Under the pieces are notes generated by a model. That model saw only the letters and a list, made by a program, of their open reading frames with translations. It searched no databases and had not been told where the DNA came from. Positions 9,071 through 19,947 of a stretch of DNA of 64,000 bases are shown piece by piece. Positions within the stretch are counted from its first letter, which is position 1. Every line of letters begins with the position of its first letter. The translations under genes and the position numbers were made by a program. This DNA is from Camelimonas abortus (GTDB lineage: Bacteria > Pseudomonadota > Alphaproteobacteria > Rhizobiales > Beijerinckiaceae): the NCBI RefSeq assembly GCF_042647165.1, contig NZ_JBHRUV010000046.1, one strand, 5' to 3'.

Positions 9071-9943
9071 ATGGCTGGGCAAGGGGCCGCCGGAGCGCTG
9101 CAAGAGGCCTACCGGCATTGTCAGGACGTGACCCGCGACGGCGAGCGCGACCGCTATCTGGCCACGCTGCTGGCCCCTGAGCCGGCGCGGCCGGCGCTGT
9201 TCGCGCTCTATGCCTTCGCCCATGAGGCGGCGCGCGTGCGCGCCGTGGTGAAACAGCCGCTGGCCGGCGAGATCCGCCTGCAGTGGTGGCGGGACGTCAT
9301 CGCCGGCGAGGGGCGGGGCGAGGTGGCCGCCAGCCCGGTGGCGGCGGCGCTGCTCGACGTCATCGACCGCTACGACCTGCCGCGCCAGGCGTTTCTCGAC
9401 CTGCTCGACGCCCGCGCCTTCGACCTCTACGACGATCCGATGCCGGACGTCGCCAGCCTGGAGGGCTATTGCGGCGAGACCTCCTCGGCGCTGCTGCGCC
9501 TCGCCAGCCTGATCCTCGCCGGCGGCGGCGATCCGGGCGGCGGGGACGCGCCCGGCCATGGCGGCGTGGCGCTGGCCATCGCCGGCCTGCTGCGCGGCCT
9601 GCCATGGAGCGCCCGCATGGGGCAGTGCTTCGTGCCAGTTGAACTGCTGGCGCGCCACGGGGCCAGCCGCGACGACATCGTCGCCGGCCGCGACACGCCG
9701 GCGGTGCGGGCGGCGCTGGCTGACATGCGGGCGCTGGCGCAGGAGCACTACCGCAAGTTCGTGGCGGCGCTTTCCGGCAGCCCGCGGGCGGTGCACGCCG
9801 CCTTTCTGCCGGTGGCGACCACGCCGCTCTATCTGGCGCGGCTTTCCGGCGACTGGCGCCCGTTCGCCGACGTGACCGAGCCGGCCCAGTGGCGCCGGCA
9901 GTGGCGGCTGTGGCGCGCCGCCCGCGGCGCATGGGCCGGATGA
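9071..9943 (+). CDS. Squalene/phytoene synthase family protein, NDUFAF6-like
   Basis: A 290-residue all-helical protein of the trans-isoprenyl diphosphate synthase fold. Segments such as LFALYAFAHEAARVR, IRLQWWRDVIAGE, LEGYCGETSSALLRLASLI and GLLRGLPWSARMGQCFVP match the squalene/phytoene synthase family. However, the first Asp-rich motif that binds Mg-diphosphate in true synthases is replaced by AFAHEAARVR, and no classical second motif is seen near residues 180-195. That pattern fits the NDUFAF6 (C8orf38) branch, a complex I assembly factor in mitochondria, rather than an active carotenoid or hopanoid enzyme. Start chosen at the ATG behind CTGGAG. Function in this organism is inferred. Confidence 0.8.
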   Translation: MAGQGAAGALQEAYRHCQDVTRDGERDRYLATLLAPEPARPALFALYAFAHEAARVRAVVKQPLAGEIRLQWWRDVIAGEGRGEVAASPVAAALLDVIDRYDLPRQAFLDLLDARAFDLYDDPMPDVASLEGYCGETSSALLRLASLILAGGGDPGGGDAPGHGGVALAIAGLLRGLPWSARMGQCFVPVELLARHGASRDDIVAGRDTPAVRAALADMRALAQEHYRKFVAALSGSPRAVHAAFLPVATTPLYLARLSGDWRPFADVTEPAQWRRQWRLWRAARGAWAG

Positions 9944-10007
9944 CTCCCGGGCGGGCGCGGGCGCCCTGGCGGTCCGCCCGGCGCACCGGCGAATGGGCGG
10001 GAAAATG

Positions 10008-10039
10008 AAAAGGGGCGTCGCCGTGGCGACGCCCCTTTT
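10008..10039. terminator. Bidirectional rho-independent terminator
   Basis: A perfect inverted repeat, AAAAGGGGCGTCGCC (10008-10022) and GGCGACGCCCCTTTT (10025-10039), around a 2-base centre. Each strand gives a GC stem followed by TTTT, so it can stop transcripts of both convergent neighbours, the NDUFAF6-like gene and trmFO. Confidence 0.9.
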
Positions 10040-10065
10040 CCGTGCGGCCTGATCCGCCGGCGGCG

Positions 10066-11490
10066 TCAGGCGAAGCCGCGGGCGATCCAGCCGGCGAGGT
10101 CGCGGCGGGCGCGGTCGGTGAGCGCCTGCTTCTTCGCCGCCGCTTTCTCCTTGCCGCGCAGGCGCCGGCCGCGGTCGTCGCGCAGCGGCTCCTCCAGCGG
10201 CGGGAACAGGCCGAAATTGACGTTCATGGGCTGGAAGGAGCGCGGGGCGCCTTCCTCCTGCGCCTCCAGATGGCCGCCGGTGATGTGGCCGAGCAGGGCG
10301 CCCATGGCCGTGGTGGGCGGCGGTGGCGCGAACGGCCGGCCGAGGCGCGCCGCGGCGGCGGCCAGGCCGGCCAGCATGCCGGTGGCGGCGCTCTCCACAT
10401 AGCCCTCGCAGCCGGTGATCTGGCCGGCGAAGCGCAGCCGCGGCTGGACCTTCAGCCGCAGCTGGCCGTCCAGCAGCTTCGGCGAATTGATGTAGGTGTT
10501 GCGGTGCAGGCCGCCGAGACGGGCGAATTCGGCGTTCTGCAGCCCCGGAATGGTGCGGAACAGCGCCACCTGCGCCGCGTGCTTCAGCTTCGTCTGGAAG
10601 CCGACCATGTTGTAGAGCGTGCCCAGGGCGTTGTCCTGGCGCAGCTGCACCACGGCGTAGGGCTTCACCGACGGGTTGTGGGCGTTGGTGAGCCCCACCG
10701 GCTTCATCGGCCCGTGGCGCAGAGTCTCGCGGCCGCGCTCGGCCATCACCTCGATGGGCAGGCAGCCGTCGAAATAGGGCGTGTCCAGCTCCCACTCGCG
10801 GAACGAGGTCTTCTCGCCGGCGAGCAGGCCGTCGATGAAGGCGTTGTACTGGGCCTCGTCCAGCGGGCAGTTGATGTAGTCGGCGCCGGTGCCGCCGGGG
10901 CCGGGCTTGTCGTAGCGCGACTGCATCCAGGCGATGGACATGTCGATGCTGTCGCGGTGAACGATCGGGGCGATTGCGTCGAAGAAGGCCAGCGCCTCGG
11001 AGCCGGTGAGGTCGCGGATGGCCCCGGCCAGCGACGGGGAGGTGAGCGGGCCGGTGGCGATGATCACCTCGTCCCATTCGGCCGGGGGCAGGCCGGCGAT
11101 CTCGCCGCGCTCCACCGTGACCAGCGGATGCTCCATGAGCCGGCGGGTGACGTGGGCCGAAAAGCCGTCGCGGTCCACCGCCAGGGCGCCGCCGGCCGGC
11201 ACCATGTTGGCGTCGGCCGCCTCCATGACCAGCGAGCCGAGGGCGCGCATCTCCTGGTGCAGCAGGCCCACGGCGTTCTGGCTGGCGTCGTCGGAGCGGA
11301 ACGAGTTGGAGCACACCAGCTCGGCGAGACTGTCGGTGCGGTGGGCCTCGGTGCCGCGCACGGGGCGCATTTCGTGCAGAACCACGGGCACGCCCGCGCG
11401 CGCCAGACGCCAGGCGGCTTCGCTGCCGGCAAGGCCGCCGCCGATGACGTGGACTGGGGGAAGCGTTGCTGACGGAGCGTTTGCGGTCAT
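10066..11490 (-). CDS. trmFO: Folate- and FAD-dependent tRNA (uracil-54-C5)-methyltransferase TrmFO
   Basis: TrmFO makes 5-methyluridine at tRNA position 54 using methylene-tetrahydrofolate and FADH2. The 474-residue product has the FAD-binding VIGGGLAGSEAAWRLARAG at residues 15-33 and HEMRPVRGTEAH just after. It also has the family signatures LVCSNSFRSDD (about residues 58-68), ADANMVPAGGALAVDR and INCPLDEAQYNAF. The C-terminal half carries GLHRNTYINSPKLLD and QITGCEGYVESAATG, with the second nucleotide-binding part. The gene ends at a strong terminator and is divergent from the Fe-S carrier gene. The ribosome binding site is weak (AGGTAAC). This replaces the SAM-dependent TrmA used by E. 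coli. Confidence 0.97.
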   Translation of the reverse strand: MTANAPSATLPPVHVIGGGLAGSEAAWRLARAGVPVVLHEMRPVRGTEAHRTDSLAELVCSNSFRSDDASQNAVGLLHQEMRALGSLVMEAADANMVPAGGALAVDRDGFSAHVTRRLMEHPLVTVERGEIAGLPPAEWDEVIIATGPLTSPSLAGAIRDLTGSEALAFFDAIAPIVHRDSIDMSIAWMQSRYDKPGPGGTGADYINCPLDEAQYNAFIDGLLAGEKTSFREWELDTPYFDGCLPIEVMAERGRETLRHGPMKPVGLTNAHNPSVKPYAVVQLRQDNALGTLYNMVGFQTKLKHAAQVALFRTIPGLQNAEFARLGGLHRNTYINSPKLLDGQLRLKVQPRLRFAGQITGCEGYVESAATGMLAGLAAAAARLGRPFAPPPPTTAMGALLGHITGGHLEAQEEGAPRSFQPMNVNFGLFPPLEEPLRDDRGRRLRGKEKAAAKKQALTDRARRDLAGWIARGFA

Positions 11491-11729
11491 GCGATGCTGT
11501 TACCTGTCGGAAGCGGAGAAACGGTCCGCGCCGCGGCGCGGGGGGCAGGGCGCGGCGGGCCGGTTGCGGGCGGGCCGCGCGTCGCGCCGATCCTTAGAGC
11601 ATGCAGCCGGGGAATTGAACCCATGTCGCCGCGCCGGCGCCCTGGACGAACCGGCCGGGGTTTCCTATCTTGCATGCTGACGCAGCGGCGCGCCGGCCAC
11701 CGGTCGCGCCCGCACACCAAGGATCAGTC

Positions 11730-12122
11730 ATGGGTCGCCAGGCTTCACCAGTGCAGATCATGCGGATTTCGGACGCGGCCGCAGCCCGGATCCGGGAGAT
11801 CGTCGCGAATTCGCCGGAGCCGGTTCTCGGCCTGCGCGTGGGCGTGCGCAAGGGCGGTTGCGCCGGCATGACCTACGCCATGGACTATGTGCGCGAGATC
11901 GACCCGCGCGACGAGGTGGTCGAGGACAAGGGCGTGAAGGTTTTCGTCGAGCCGGCGGCGGTCCTGTTCCTGCTCGGGGCCGAAATGGACTTCCGGACCG
12001 ACCGTTTCTCGGCGCAGTTCGTGTTCAACAATCCCAACGAGACCTCCGCGTGCGGCTGCGGCGAATCGGTGTCGCTCACGCCGGCGAAGGCGCCCGAGGC
12101 GCTGGGCTCGGCCGCCGGCTGA
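11730..12122 (+). CDS. A-type iron-sulfur cluster carrier (IscA/SufA/ErpA family)
   Basis: A 130-residue Fe-S carrier that hands clusters to target proteins. The three family cysteines are present: one in RKGGCAGMTYAMD (near residue 50) and the CxC pair in ETSACGCGESV (near residues 108-110). The start is the ATG at 11730, after AAGGA; an upstream in-frame ATG has no ribosome binding site. Residues after about 118 (TPAKAPEALGSAAG) are a short unconserved tail. No other isc or suf genes are nearby, so which subfamily it belongs to cannot be told from context. Complex I, encoded 20 kb away, is one obvious client. Confidence 0.93.
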   Translation: MGRQASPVQIMRISDAAAARIREIVANSPEPVLGLRVGVRKGGCAGMTYAMDYVREIDPRDEVVEDKGVKVFVEPAAVLFLLGAEMDFRTDRFSAQFVFNNPNETSACGCGESVSLTPAKAPEALGSAAG

Positions 12123-12124
12123 GG

Positions 12125-12183
12125 CGGCCCCGGCGCGACGGACGCGCCGCGCGGGCGCCGGCTGCGACGGCCGGGGCCGTTTG
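12125..12183 (+). terminator. Long hairpin after the Fe-S carrier gene, possible terminator
   Basis: CGGCCCCGGC (12125-12134) pairs with GCCGGGGCCG (12170-12179) across a 35-base GC-rich loop and is followed by TTTG. It starts three bases after the stop codon. The loop is long, so the call is tentative. Confidence 0.35.
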
Positions 12184-12289
12184 TCCGGACGGCGCGCGCC
12201 GCCAGCCATGCGGCCAGCACAGGCGCGGCGAACATTTCATGTGGCGTCACCCGTTGCGCGCAGGCGCCTGTCCCTGCCAATCTGCGCGC

Positions 12290-13138
12290 ATGACGACCAC
12301 ATCATCTCCCGACCGTTCCCATACCAGCGCCCTGCTGAAGGCCGCCGAAGGCGGCGCAACCTCCACCTTCCGCAAGGCGGCCACCGTCGTGCTGCTGCGC
12401 GACGCGGGGCCGGCGCCGGAAATCTTCATGGTGGTGCGCCACCACCAGATCGACTTCGCCTCGGGCGCCCTCGTGTTCCCCGGCGGCAGCCTTGATCCCG
12501 CCGACGCCGGGATCGCCGCCGACGCGGCCTTCTGCGCTCCCTGCGGCGTTGAGGACACGGAGCTGCTGGCCTTCCGCGTCGCCGCCATCCGCGAGGCCTT
12601 CGAGGAGTGCGGCGTGCTCATCGCCCGCCGCGCCGGCGAAAGCCGCCTGCTGCCGGCGGCCGAGCTGGCCCCGATCGAAGCCCGCTGGCGCGCCGGTCTC
12701 AACGCCGGCGAACTCTCCTTCGCCGACCTGCTGCGCGAGGAGCGGCTGGTGCTGGCCACCGACGCCATGATCCCCTACGCGCACTGGATCACGCCGGAAG
12801 GCATGCCCAAGCGCTTCGACACCTGGTTCTTCCTCGCCGTCGCGCCCGAAGACCAGCTGGCGCTGCACGACGGCCATGAGGCCGTGGAATCGGTGTGGCT
12901 GACCGCGCAGCAGGCCCTCGACGGCGCCGCGACCGGCAAATACACCGTGATCTTCCCCACCGAACGCAACCTGTGGAAGCTGGTCCGGCACCGGACGGCG
13001 CAGGAAGCCTTCGCCGCCACCCGCGCCGACACGATCGTCACCGTCACCCCGGTGCTGAAAAAGGAAGAAGACGGCGTCTACCTGCACATCCCCGCCGAGG
13101 CCGGATACGGCGGCAGCAGGTTCCGCGTCGGGAAATAA
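12290..13138 (+). CDS. NUDIX hydrolase, NUDT19-like
   Basis: A 282-residue NUDIX protein. The strand SGALVFPGGSLDPAD is followed, after an insert, by AAIREAFEECGVLIA, which holds the catalytic REaxEEcG core of the NUDIX box. The insert between the GG and the REAFEE part, and the downstream sequence DAMIPYAHWITPEGMPKRFDTWFFLA, are typical of the NUDT19/RP2 group, which includes CoA and acyl-CoA diphosphohydrolases. The substrate here is not determined. The ATG at 12290 is chosen because the frame upstream of it is a shadow of the Fe-S carrier gene; I see no strong ribosome binding site. It ends at a clear terminator. Confidence 0.88.
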   Translation: MTTTSSPDRSHTSALLKAAEGGATSTFRKAATVVLLRDAGPAPEIFMVVRHHQIDFASGALVFPGGSLDPADAGIAADAAFCAPCGVEDTELLAFRVAAIREAFEECGVLIARRAGESRLLPAAELAPIEARWRAGLNAGELSFADLLREERLVLATDAMIPYAHWITPEGMPKRFDTWFFLAVAPEDQLALHDGHEAVESVWLTAQQALDGAATGKYTVIFPTERNLWKLVRHRTAQEAFAATRADTIVTVTPVLKKEEDGVYLHIPAEAGYGGSRFRVGK

Positions 13139-13183
13139 CCGCCTTGCGCAGGGCGCGCGCCGGCCAGCGCGGCGCGCCGTGAC

Positions 13184-13212
13184 GGAGCCGTCCCCCCGGG
13201 ACGGCTCCTTTT
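13184..13212 (+). terminator. Rho-independent terminator after the NUDIX gene
   Basis: GGAGCCGTCCC (13184-13194) and GGGACGGCTCC (13198-13208) form an 11-bp stem with a CCC loop, directly followed by TTTTG. It lies between convergent genes; only the plus strand has the T run. Confidence 0.88.
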
Positions 13213-13309
13213 GTTTGCGCGGCCGCGTTCCGCGGCGGCCGGAAAGCAGAACGGCCCGCGCCGCAGGGGCCGGGCCGTCATTCAGGCAGGCGCGGAGAAG
13301 GCCGGGAGA

Positions 13310-15733
13310 TCAGCTCCCGGCGTTCTCGCTGGCCACGTCCGGGGCCCCGTCGCCGTCCTCCGCCGCGTTGCGGGCGGCGCGGGCGCTGCGGCGGGTGCGG
13401 GTGCGCGAGGGGCGCGCGGGCGCGGCCCCGGCCGCCTCCGCGGCGTCCGTCGCCTCCTCCGGCCGCCCGGTCCCGGCCTCCGGCTGCGCGGCTCCGGCTT
13501 TCGCCCGGCTGCGGCTGGTCCGGGCGCGGCGCGCGGGCGCAGGCGCAGGCGCGGCCTCCGCCGGAGCCTCCCCGTCCTGCTGCGATACGCCGGCTTCCGC
13601 CGCGTCGTCCGTCACGTCCGCCGGCGCTCCAGCCGGACGGACGGTCCTGGCGCGGCGCGCGCGGCTGGCGCGCTTCGGCTTCTCCGCCGCCGGTTCTGTC
13701 CCCGCCGGCGCAGTCTCCGCTTCAGGCGTCGCTCCGGTCCCGGCCGGCGCAGTCCCGGCCGCGGCGCCGTCAGCCTCCGGCGCGGCCGCGGCCTTGCGGC
13801 GGCTGGAGCGGCGGCGGGCCGGCCGCGTTTCGGCGACGTTCTCCGCGGCCGCCTCCGCATCAGAAGCGTCCTGCGCGGCAGGCGCCTCGCCGGCCGGGGA
13901 GGCGGACTCGCTTGCGGCCCCGGCGTCAGCCGCGACGGCGGCCTCATCCTGGGTGGTCACGCCGGCGCCGTCGGCTTCCGCCACAGGCCCGGCATCCGCG
14001 CCCGGATCGCCCGCGCGCGTCTCGCCCGCGCCGTCGTCATGAGGCTGCCCGCCGTCACGAGCCTCGTCATTGACCTGCTCGTGGGCCGGAGCGGCGTCGC
14101 TGTTGCGGCGGCGGCGGTCGCGCCGGCGGCGGCGGGAGGTCCTGTCGCCGTTCGCGGACGCCCCGGCCGTCTCGTCCGTGGCCGGCGGATCATCCTCCAC
14201 GGCGGCCACGTCCGCCTGCGGAACTGCGTCCGCCGGCGGAATCGCGGTTGGCGTCACCGGGCCGGCGTCGCGGGCGTCGCCGGCGGCCGCTTCTGCGGCG
14301 GCGAGGGCGCGCAGCGCCGCCGTGGCCGGCGTCAGGATGAAGGCGGGCACATGATCGCCGAAGCCAACCGGCGCGGCCCCTTCGCGCTCTGGCCGGGCCG
14401 CGGCGCGGTCACGCTTGCCGTTGCGCGCCGGCGCGGCGGCCTGCTGCGGCTCGGCGGCGGCGGGCCTGGCCTCGGCTTTCTCCGGCGCCGGGGCCTTGCT
14501 GGCGGCGGGGGCGTCCTTGCGGCCTTCGCCGCGCCGGCCCCGTTCGCGCCGGTCGCCGCGGCGCTCGCCGGCGGCCTCGCGCGGGGCGCTGTCGGCCGGC
14601 AGCTCCTCCGGCTTCGGCCCCATCCACTCGAAGGGCTTGCCGGTCAGGCTTTCGATGGCGGCGACATATTTGGCGTCGTCGACGGTGACGATGGTGTAGG
14701 CCGTGCCCCTGCGCCCGGCGCGGCCGGTGCGGCCGATGCGGTGGACATAGTCCTCCGCATGGTGCGGCGTGTCATAGTTGAAGACGTGGCTGACGTCCGG
14801 AATGTCGAGGCCGCGGGCGGCGACGTCGCTGGCGATCAGCAGCTGCACCTCATTGGTGCGGAAGCTGTCCAGCGCCTGCATGCGCGAACGCTGGTCCATG
14901 TCGCCGTGCAGGGCGGCCACCGAGAAGCCGTGACGCTTCATCGAGCGCAGCAGCACGGCGATGTCGCGCTTGCGGTTGCAGAAGATGATGCCGTTCTTGA
15001 GGTCCTCCGCGCCGCGGATGAGGCGGCGCAGGGTCTCGCGCTTGTGGTGCGGCTCGGGGCCGGAGGCCACGGCGAGCTGGGTGATGGTCTGGGCCGTGGA
15101 CGAGGCCCGCGCCACCTCTACCCGCACCGGATTGCTGAGGAAGTTGTCCACCAGCTTCTGGATTTCCGGCGGCATGGTGGCCGAGAAAAACAGCGTCTGG
15201 CGGGTGAAGGGCACCATCTTGCAGATGCGCTCGATGTCGGGGATGAACCCCATGTCGAGCATGCGGTCCGCCTCGTCGATCACCAGCACCTCGATGCCGC
15301 TGAGCAGCAGCTTGCCGCGCTCGAAATGGTCGAGCAGGCGGCCGGGGGTGGCGATCAGCACGTCGACGCCGCGGGTGATCTTGGCGTCCTGGTCGGCGAA
15401 CGACACGCCGCCGATCAGCAGCGCCACGTTCAGCCTGTGTTCGGAACCGTACTTGAGGAAGCTTTCCTCAACCTGGGCCGCAAGCTCGCGGGTGGGCTCC
15501 AGGATGAGCGTCCGCGGCATGCGGGCGCGGGCGCGACCGGTCTCCAGCAGGGTCAGCATCGGCAGCGTGAAGGCCGCGGTCTTGCCGGTGCCGGTCTGGG
15601 CGATGCCGAGCACGTCGCGCCGCGCCAGCACATGGGGGATCGCTGCAGCCTGAATCGGCGTCGGCTCGGTGTAGCCGGACTTCGCTACTGCTTGCAGGAC
15701 TTTGCCACTGAGGCCGAGGTCAGAAAATGCCAT
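13310..15733 (-). CDS. DEAD-box RNA helicase, RhlE type, with long C-terminal extension
   Basis: An 807-residue ATP-dependent RNA helicase. The core carries the Q motif YTEPTPIQ (residues 21-28), Walker A AQTGTGKT (45-52), PTRELAAQ, DEAD in LVIDEADRMLDMGF (153-156), the SAT motif in LFFSATMP, and the C-terminal HRIGRTGRAGRRG. After about residue 370 the protein becomes a roughly 430-residue tail rich in Ala, Glu, Arg and Pro with RRxRR patches, probably disordered and RNA-binding. Usual RhlE proteins have a much shorter tail. The start is set at MAFSDLGLSG, the normal RhlE beginning, although 25 more in-frame codons lie upstream. A good promoter is found 100 bp upstream. Confidence 0.93.
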   Translation of the reverse strand: MAFSDLGLSGKVLQAVAKSGYTEPTPIQAAAIPHVLARRDVLGIAQTGTGKTAAFTLPMLTLLETGRARARMPRTLILEPTRELAAQVEESFLKYGSEHRLNVALLIGGVSFADQDAKITRGVDVLIATPGRLLDHFERGKLLLSGIEVLVIDEADRMLDMGFIPDIERICKMVPFTRQTLFFSATMPPEIQKLVDNFLSNPVRVEVARASSTAQTITQLAVASGPEPHHKRETLRRLIRGAEDLKNGIIFCNRKRDIAVLLRSMKRHGFSVAALHGDMDQRSRMQALDSFRTNEVQLLIASDVAARGLDIPDVSHVFNYDTPHHAEDYVHRIGRTGRAGRRGTAYTIVTVDDAKYVAAIESLTGKPFEWMGPKPEELPADSAPREAAGERRGDRRERGRRGEGRKDAPAASKAPAPEKAEARPAAAEPQQAAAPARNGKRDRAAARPEREGAAPVGFGDHVPAFILTPATAALRALAAAEAAAGDARDAGPVTPTAIPPADAVPQADVAAVEDDPPATDETAGASANGDRTSRRRRRDRRRRNSDAAPAHEQVNDEARDGGQPHDDGAGETRAGDPGADAGPVAEADGAGVTTQDEAAVAADAGAASESASPAGEAPAAQDASDAEAAAENVAETRPARRRSSRRKAAAAPEADGAAAGTAPAGTGATPEAETAPAGTEPAAEKPKRASRARRARTVRPAGAPADVTDDAAEAGVSQQDGEAPAEAAPAPAPARRARTSRSRAKAGAAQPEAGTGRPEEATDAAEAAGAAPARPSRTRTRRSARAARNAAEDGDGAPDVASENAGS

Positions 15734-15832
15734 GGGTCCGTTGAAGAGCGTCTGCGGGCCGCCAGGATGGCAGGCGATAGAACAGGATACTGACCGGATG
15801 TCAGCCATCCAGTGAGGCGCAGCGTCCTGCGG

Positions 15833-15860
15833 ACTATGGTATTAACACGCAGCTTGTCAA
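15833..15860 (-). promoter_or_regulatory. Likely promoter of the DEAD-box helicase gene
   Basis: Read on the minus strand, a perfect TTGACA (15855-15860) is followed after 16 bp by CATAGT (15833-15838, four of six consensus). A transcript from here would have a leader of about 90 bases before the ATG at 15733, long enough for post-transcriptional control. Confidence 0.55.
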
Positions 15861-16019
15861 CGCATATCGCTACGGCGCCGCGACTTTCACCGGCGGGGCG
15901 GCCTCGCCGCCACAAATCGCCGGCGTCCGCACGCCGCCGGCGGCCGCCGGCGCGCGCGGGAATCGCCCCGGCGGGGGCGCCGCTTCCGCCGCGCGGCGGC
16001 CGGGCGAAGCGCGCGCCGG

Positions 16020-18122
<2,103 letters not shown>

Positions 18123-18372
18123 GTGCCTGATCTGATCCCGATTCGTTCCCATGACAAGGAAAGCATGATCCGGCCGCGCGGGACAGGATCACGCCAGGGC
18201 GCCGGCCGCCGCGCCCGCCGAAGGACGGGGGCGCGCAGGCGGGCGACGAAACGCAGGAGAAGCGTCTCCGGGGAGGCCGGAGCGCGCGAAAGGACGCCGG
18301 TGGGCTGCCTTTCCTGCATAGCACAGGGGCGGGCCGCCGCCAAAGCGCCGGACGGGGGCGGAGCCCAAACGA

Positions 18373-18399
18373 AAAGGCCGGGCGCAGGGCCCGGCCTTT
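18373..18399 (-). terminator. Rho-independent terminator of glnA
   Basis: AAAGGCCGGGC and GCCCGGCCTTT (18373-18383 and 18389-18399) form an 11-bp stem with a 5-base loop. On the minus strand the stem ends in TTTTCG, 20 bases after the glnA stop. The plus-strand side also ends in TTT, but no plus-strand gene needs it. Confidence 0.88.
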
Positions 18400-18419
18400 C
18401 CGCGTCTGCCCGCAGGGGA

Positions 18420-19832
18420 TCAGACCGAGTAGTACATCTCGAACTCGACCGGATGCGGCGTCATCTCGAAGCGCATCACCTCGGCCATCTTCAGCTCGAT
18501 GAAGCTGTCGATGAAGTCCTGGGTGAAGACGTCGCCGGCCTTGAGGAAGGCGTTGTCCTTCTTCAGCGACTCCAGGGCCTCGCGCAGCGAGCCGCAGACG
18601 GTCGGGATCTTCTTCAGCTCGCGCGGCGGCAGGTCGTAGAGGTCCTTGTCCATCGCCGGGCCGGGGTCGATCTTGTTGATGATGCCGTCAAGGCCGGCCA
18701 TGAGCAGGGCCGCGAAGGCGAGGTAGGGGTTGGCCGTCGGGTCGGGGAAGCGGACCTCGACGCGCTTGGCCTTCGGATTGTTCGTCCACGGAATGCGGCA
18801 GGAGGCCGAACGGTTGCGGGCCGAGTAGGCCAGCAGCACCGGCGCCTCATAGCCCGGCACCAGACGCTTGTAGGAGTTGGTGGACGGATTGGTGAAGGCG
18901 TTCAGCGCCTTGGCGTGCTTGATGACGCCGCCGATGAACCACAGGCACTCCTGGCTGAGGTCGGCGTATTTGTTGCCGGCGAACAGCGGCTTGCCGTCCT
19001 TCCAGATCGACAGGTGCACGTGCATGCCCGAGCCGTTGTCGCCGAACACCGGCTTCGGCATGAAGGTGGCCGTCTTGCCGTAGCTGTTGGCGACGTTGTG
19101 GATGCAGTACTTGTAGATCTGCATCTGGTCGGCCATCTGGGTCAGCGTGCTGAACTTCATGCCCAGCTCGTGCTGCGCCGAGGCCACCTCATGGTGGTGC
19201 TTCTCGACCGTCACGCCCATGGACGCCATGGCCGCGAGCATCTCGCTGCGCATGTCCTGCCCCGAGTCCAGCGGCGGAACCGGGAAGTAGCCGCCCTTGG
19301 TCGGGATGCGGTGGCCCATGTTGCCGCCTTCGTACTCACGGTCGCCGTTGACCGGCAGCTCCGAGGAGTCGAGCCTGAAGCCGGTGTTGTACGGGTCAGC
19401 CTTGAAGCGCACGTCGTCGAAGACGAAGAACTCGGCTTCCGGGCCGACATAGGCGGTGTCGCCGATGCCGGTGGAGGCGAGGAAGGCCTCGGCCTTGCGG
19501 GCGACGCCGCGCGGATCGCGGCCATAGGCTTCGCCGGTGCCCGGCTCGAGCACGTCGCACACGACCGACAGCGTGGGAGCGGCGAAGAAGGGATCGCGCT
19601 GGGCCGTCGAGGGATCGGGCATCAGCAGCATGTCGGACTCGTTGATCGCCTTCCAGCCGGCGATCGACGAACCGTCGAACATGGTGCCGTCGGCAAACAT
19701 GTCCTCATCGACCAGCGAGGCGTCGAAGGTGACGTGCTGCCACTTGCCGCGCGGATCCGTGAAGCGGAAGTCGACATACCTGATGTCTTCTTCCTTGATG
19801 GTCCTGAGCACATCCTGAGCGCTCTTCGTCAT
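18420..19832 (-). CDS. glnA: Glutamine synthetase type I
   Basis: Glutamine synthetase joins ammonia and glutamate using ATP. The roughly 470-residue product matches bacterial type I: FDGSSIAGWKAINESDMLLMPD, EAEFFVFDDVRF, VEKHHHEVASAQHE and NPSTNSYKRLVPGYEAPV. The adenylylation loop reads KDLYDLPPRE, with the modifiable Tyr at about residue 399, so activity is probably controlled by GlnE. Two adjacent ATG codons are possible starts; the second (19832) is better spaced from AGGGGA. It lies 112 bp downstream of glnB in the same direction, the common alphaproteobacterial glnBA operon. Confidence 0.97.
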   Translation of the reverse strand: MTKSAQDVLRTIKEEDIRYVDFRFTDPRGKWQHVTFDASLVDEDMFADGTMFDGSSIAGWKAINESDMLLMPDPSTAQRDPFFAAPTLSVVCDVLEPGTGEAYGRDPRGVARKAEAFLASTGIGDTAYVGPEAEFFVFDDVRFKADPYNTGFRLDSSELPVNGDREYEGGNMGHRIPTKGGYFPVPPLDSGQDMRSEMLAAMASMGVTVEKHHHEVASAQHELGMKFSTLTQMADQMQIYKYCIHNVANSYGKTATFMPKPVFGDNGSGMHVHLSIWKDGKPLFAGNKYADLSQECLWFIGGVIKHAKALNAFTNPSTNSYKRLVPGYEAPVLLAYSARNRSASCRIPWTNNPKAKRVEVRFPDPTANPYLAFAALLMAGLDGIINKIDPGPAMDKDLYDLPPRELKKIPTVCGSLREALESLKKDNAFLKAGDVFTQDFIDSFIELKMAEVMRFEMTPHPVEFEMYYSV

Positions 19833-19947
19833 CATGTTCCCCTATCTTCCAACTGGGGCGCCTGACCCCGGCCTCGGCCGGCGGTCCGCGCGGGTAAACT
19901 CGTCCGTCGGGGCGGCGCCGCGCCGGCGGCGGGCGCCTGCGCCCGGG

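Noticed and set aside
11604..11635. Minus-strand GGGTTCAATTCCC, looking like a tRNA T arm
   Set aside because: No acceptor, D or anticodon arm can be built around it. It could be a tRNA fragment from old integration, but without the rest it is not supportable.
13211..15793. An 860-codon plus-strand frame opposite the DEAD-box helicase
   Set aside because: Opposite-strand shadow; the helicase on the minus strand has all motifs, while this frame is Arg/Gly/Ala-rich.
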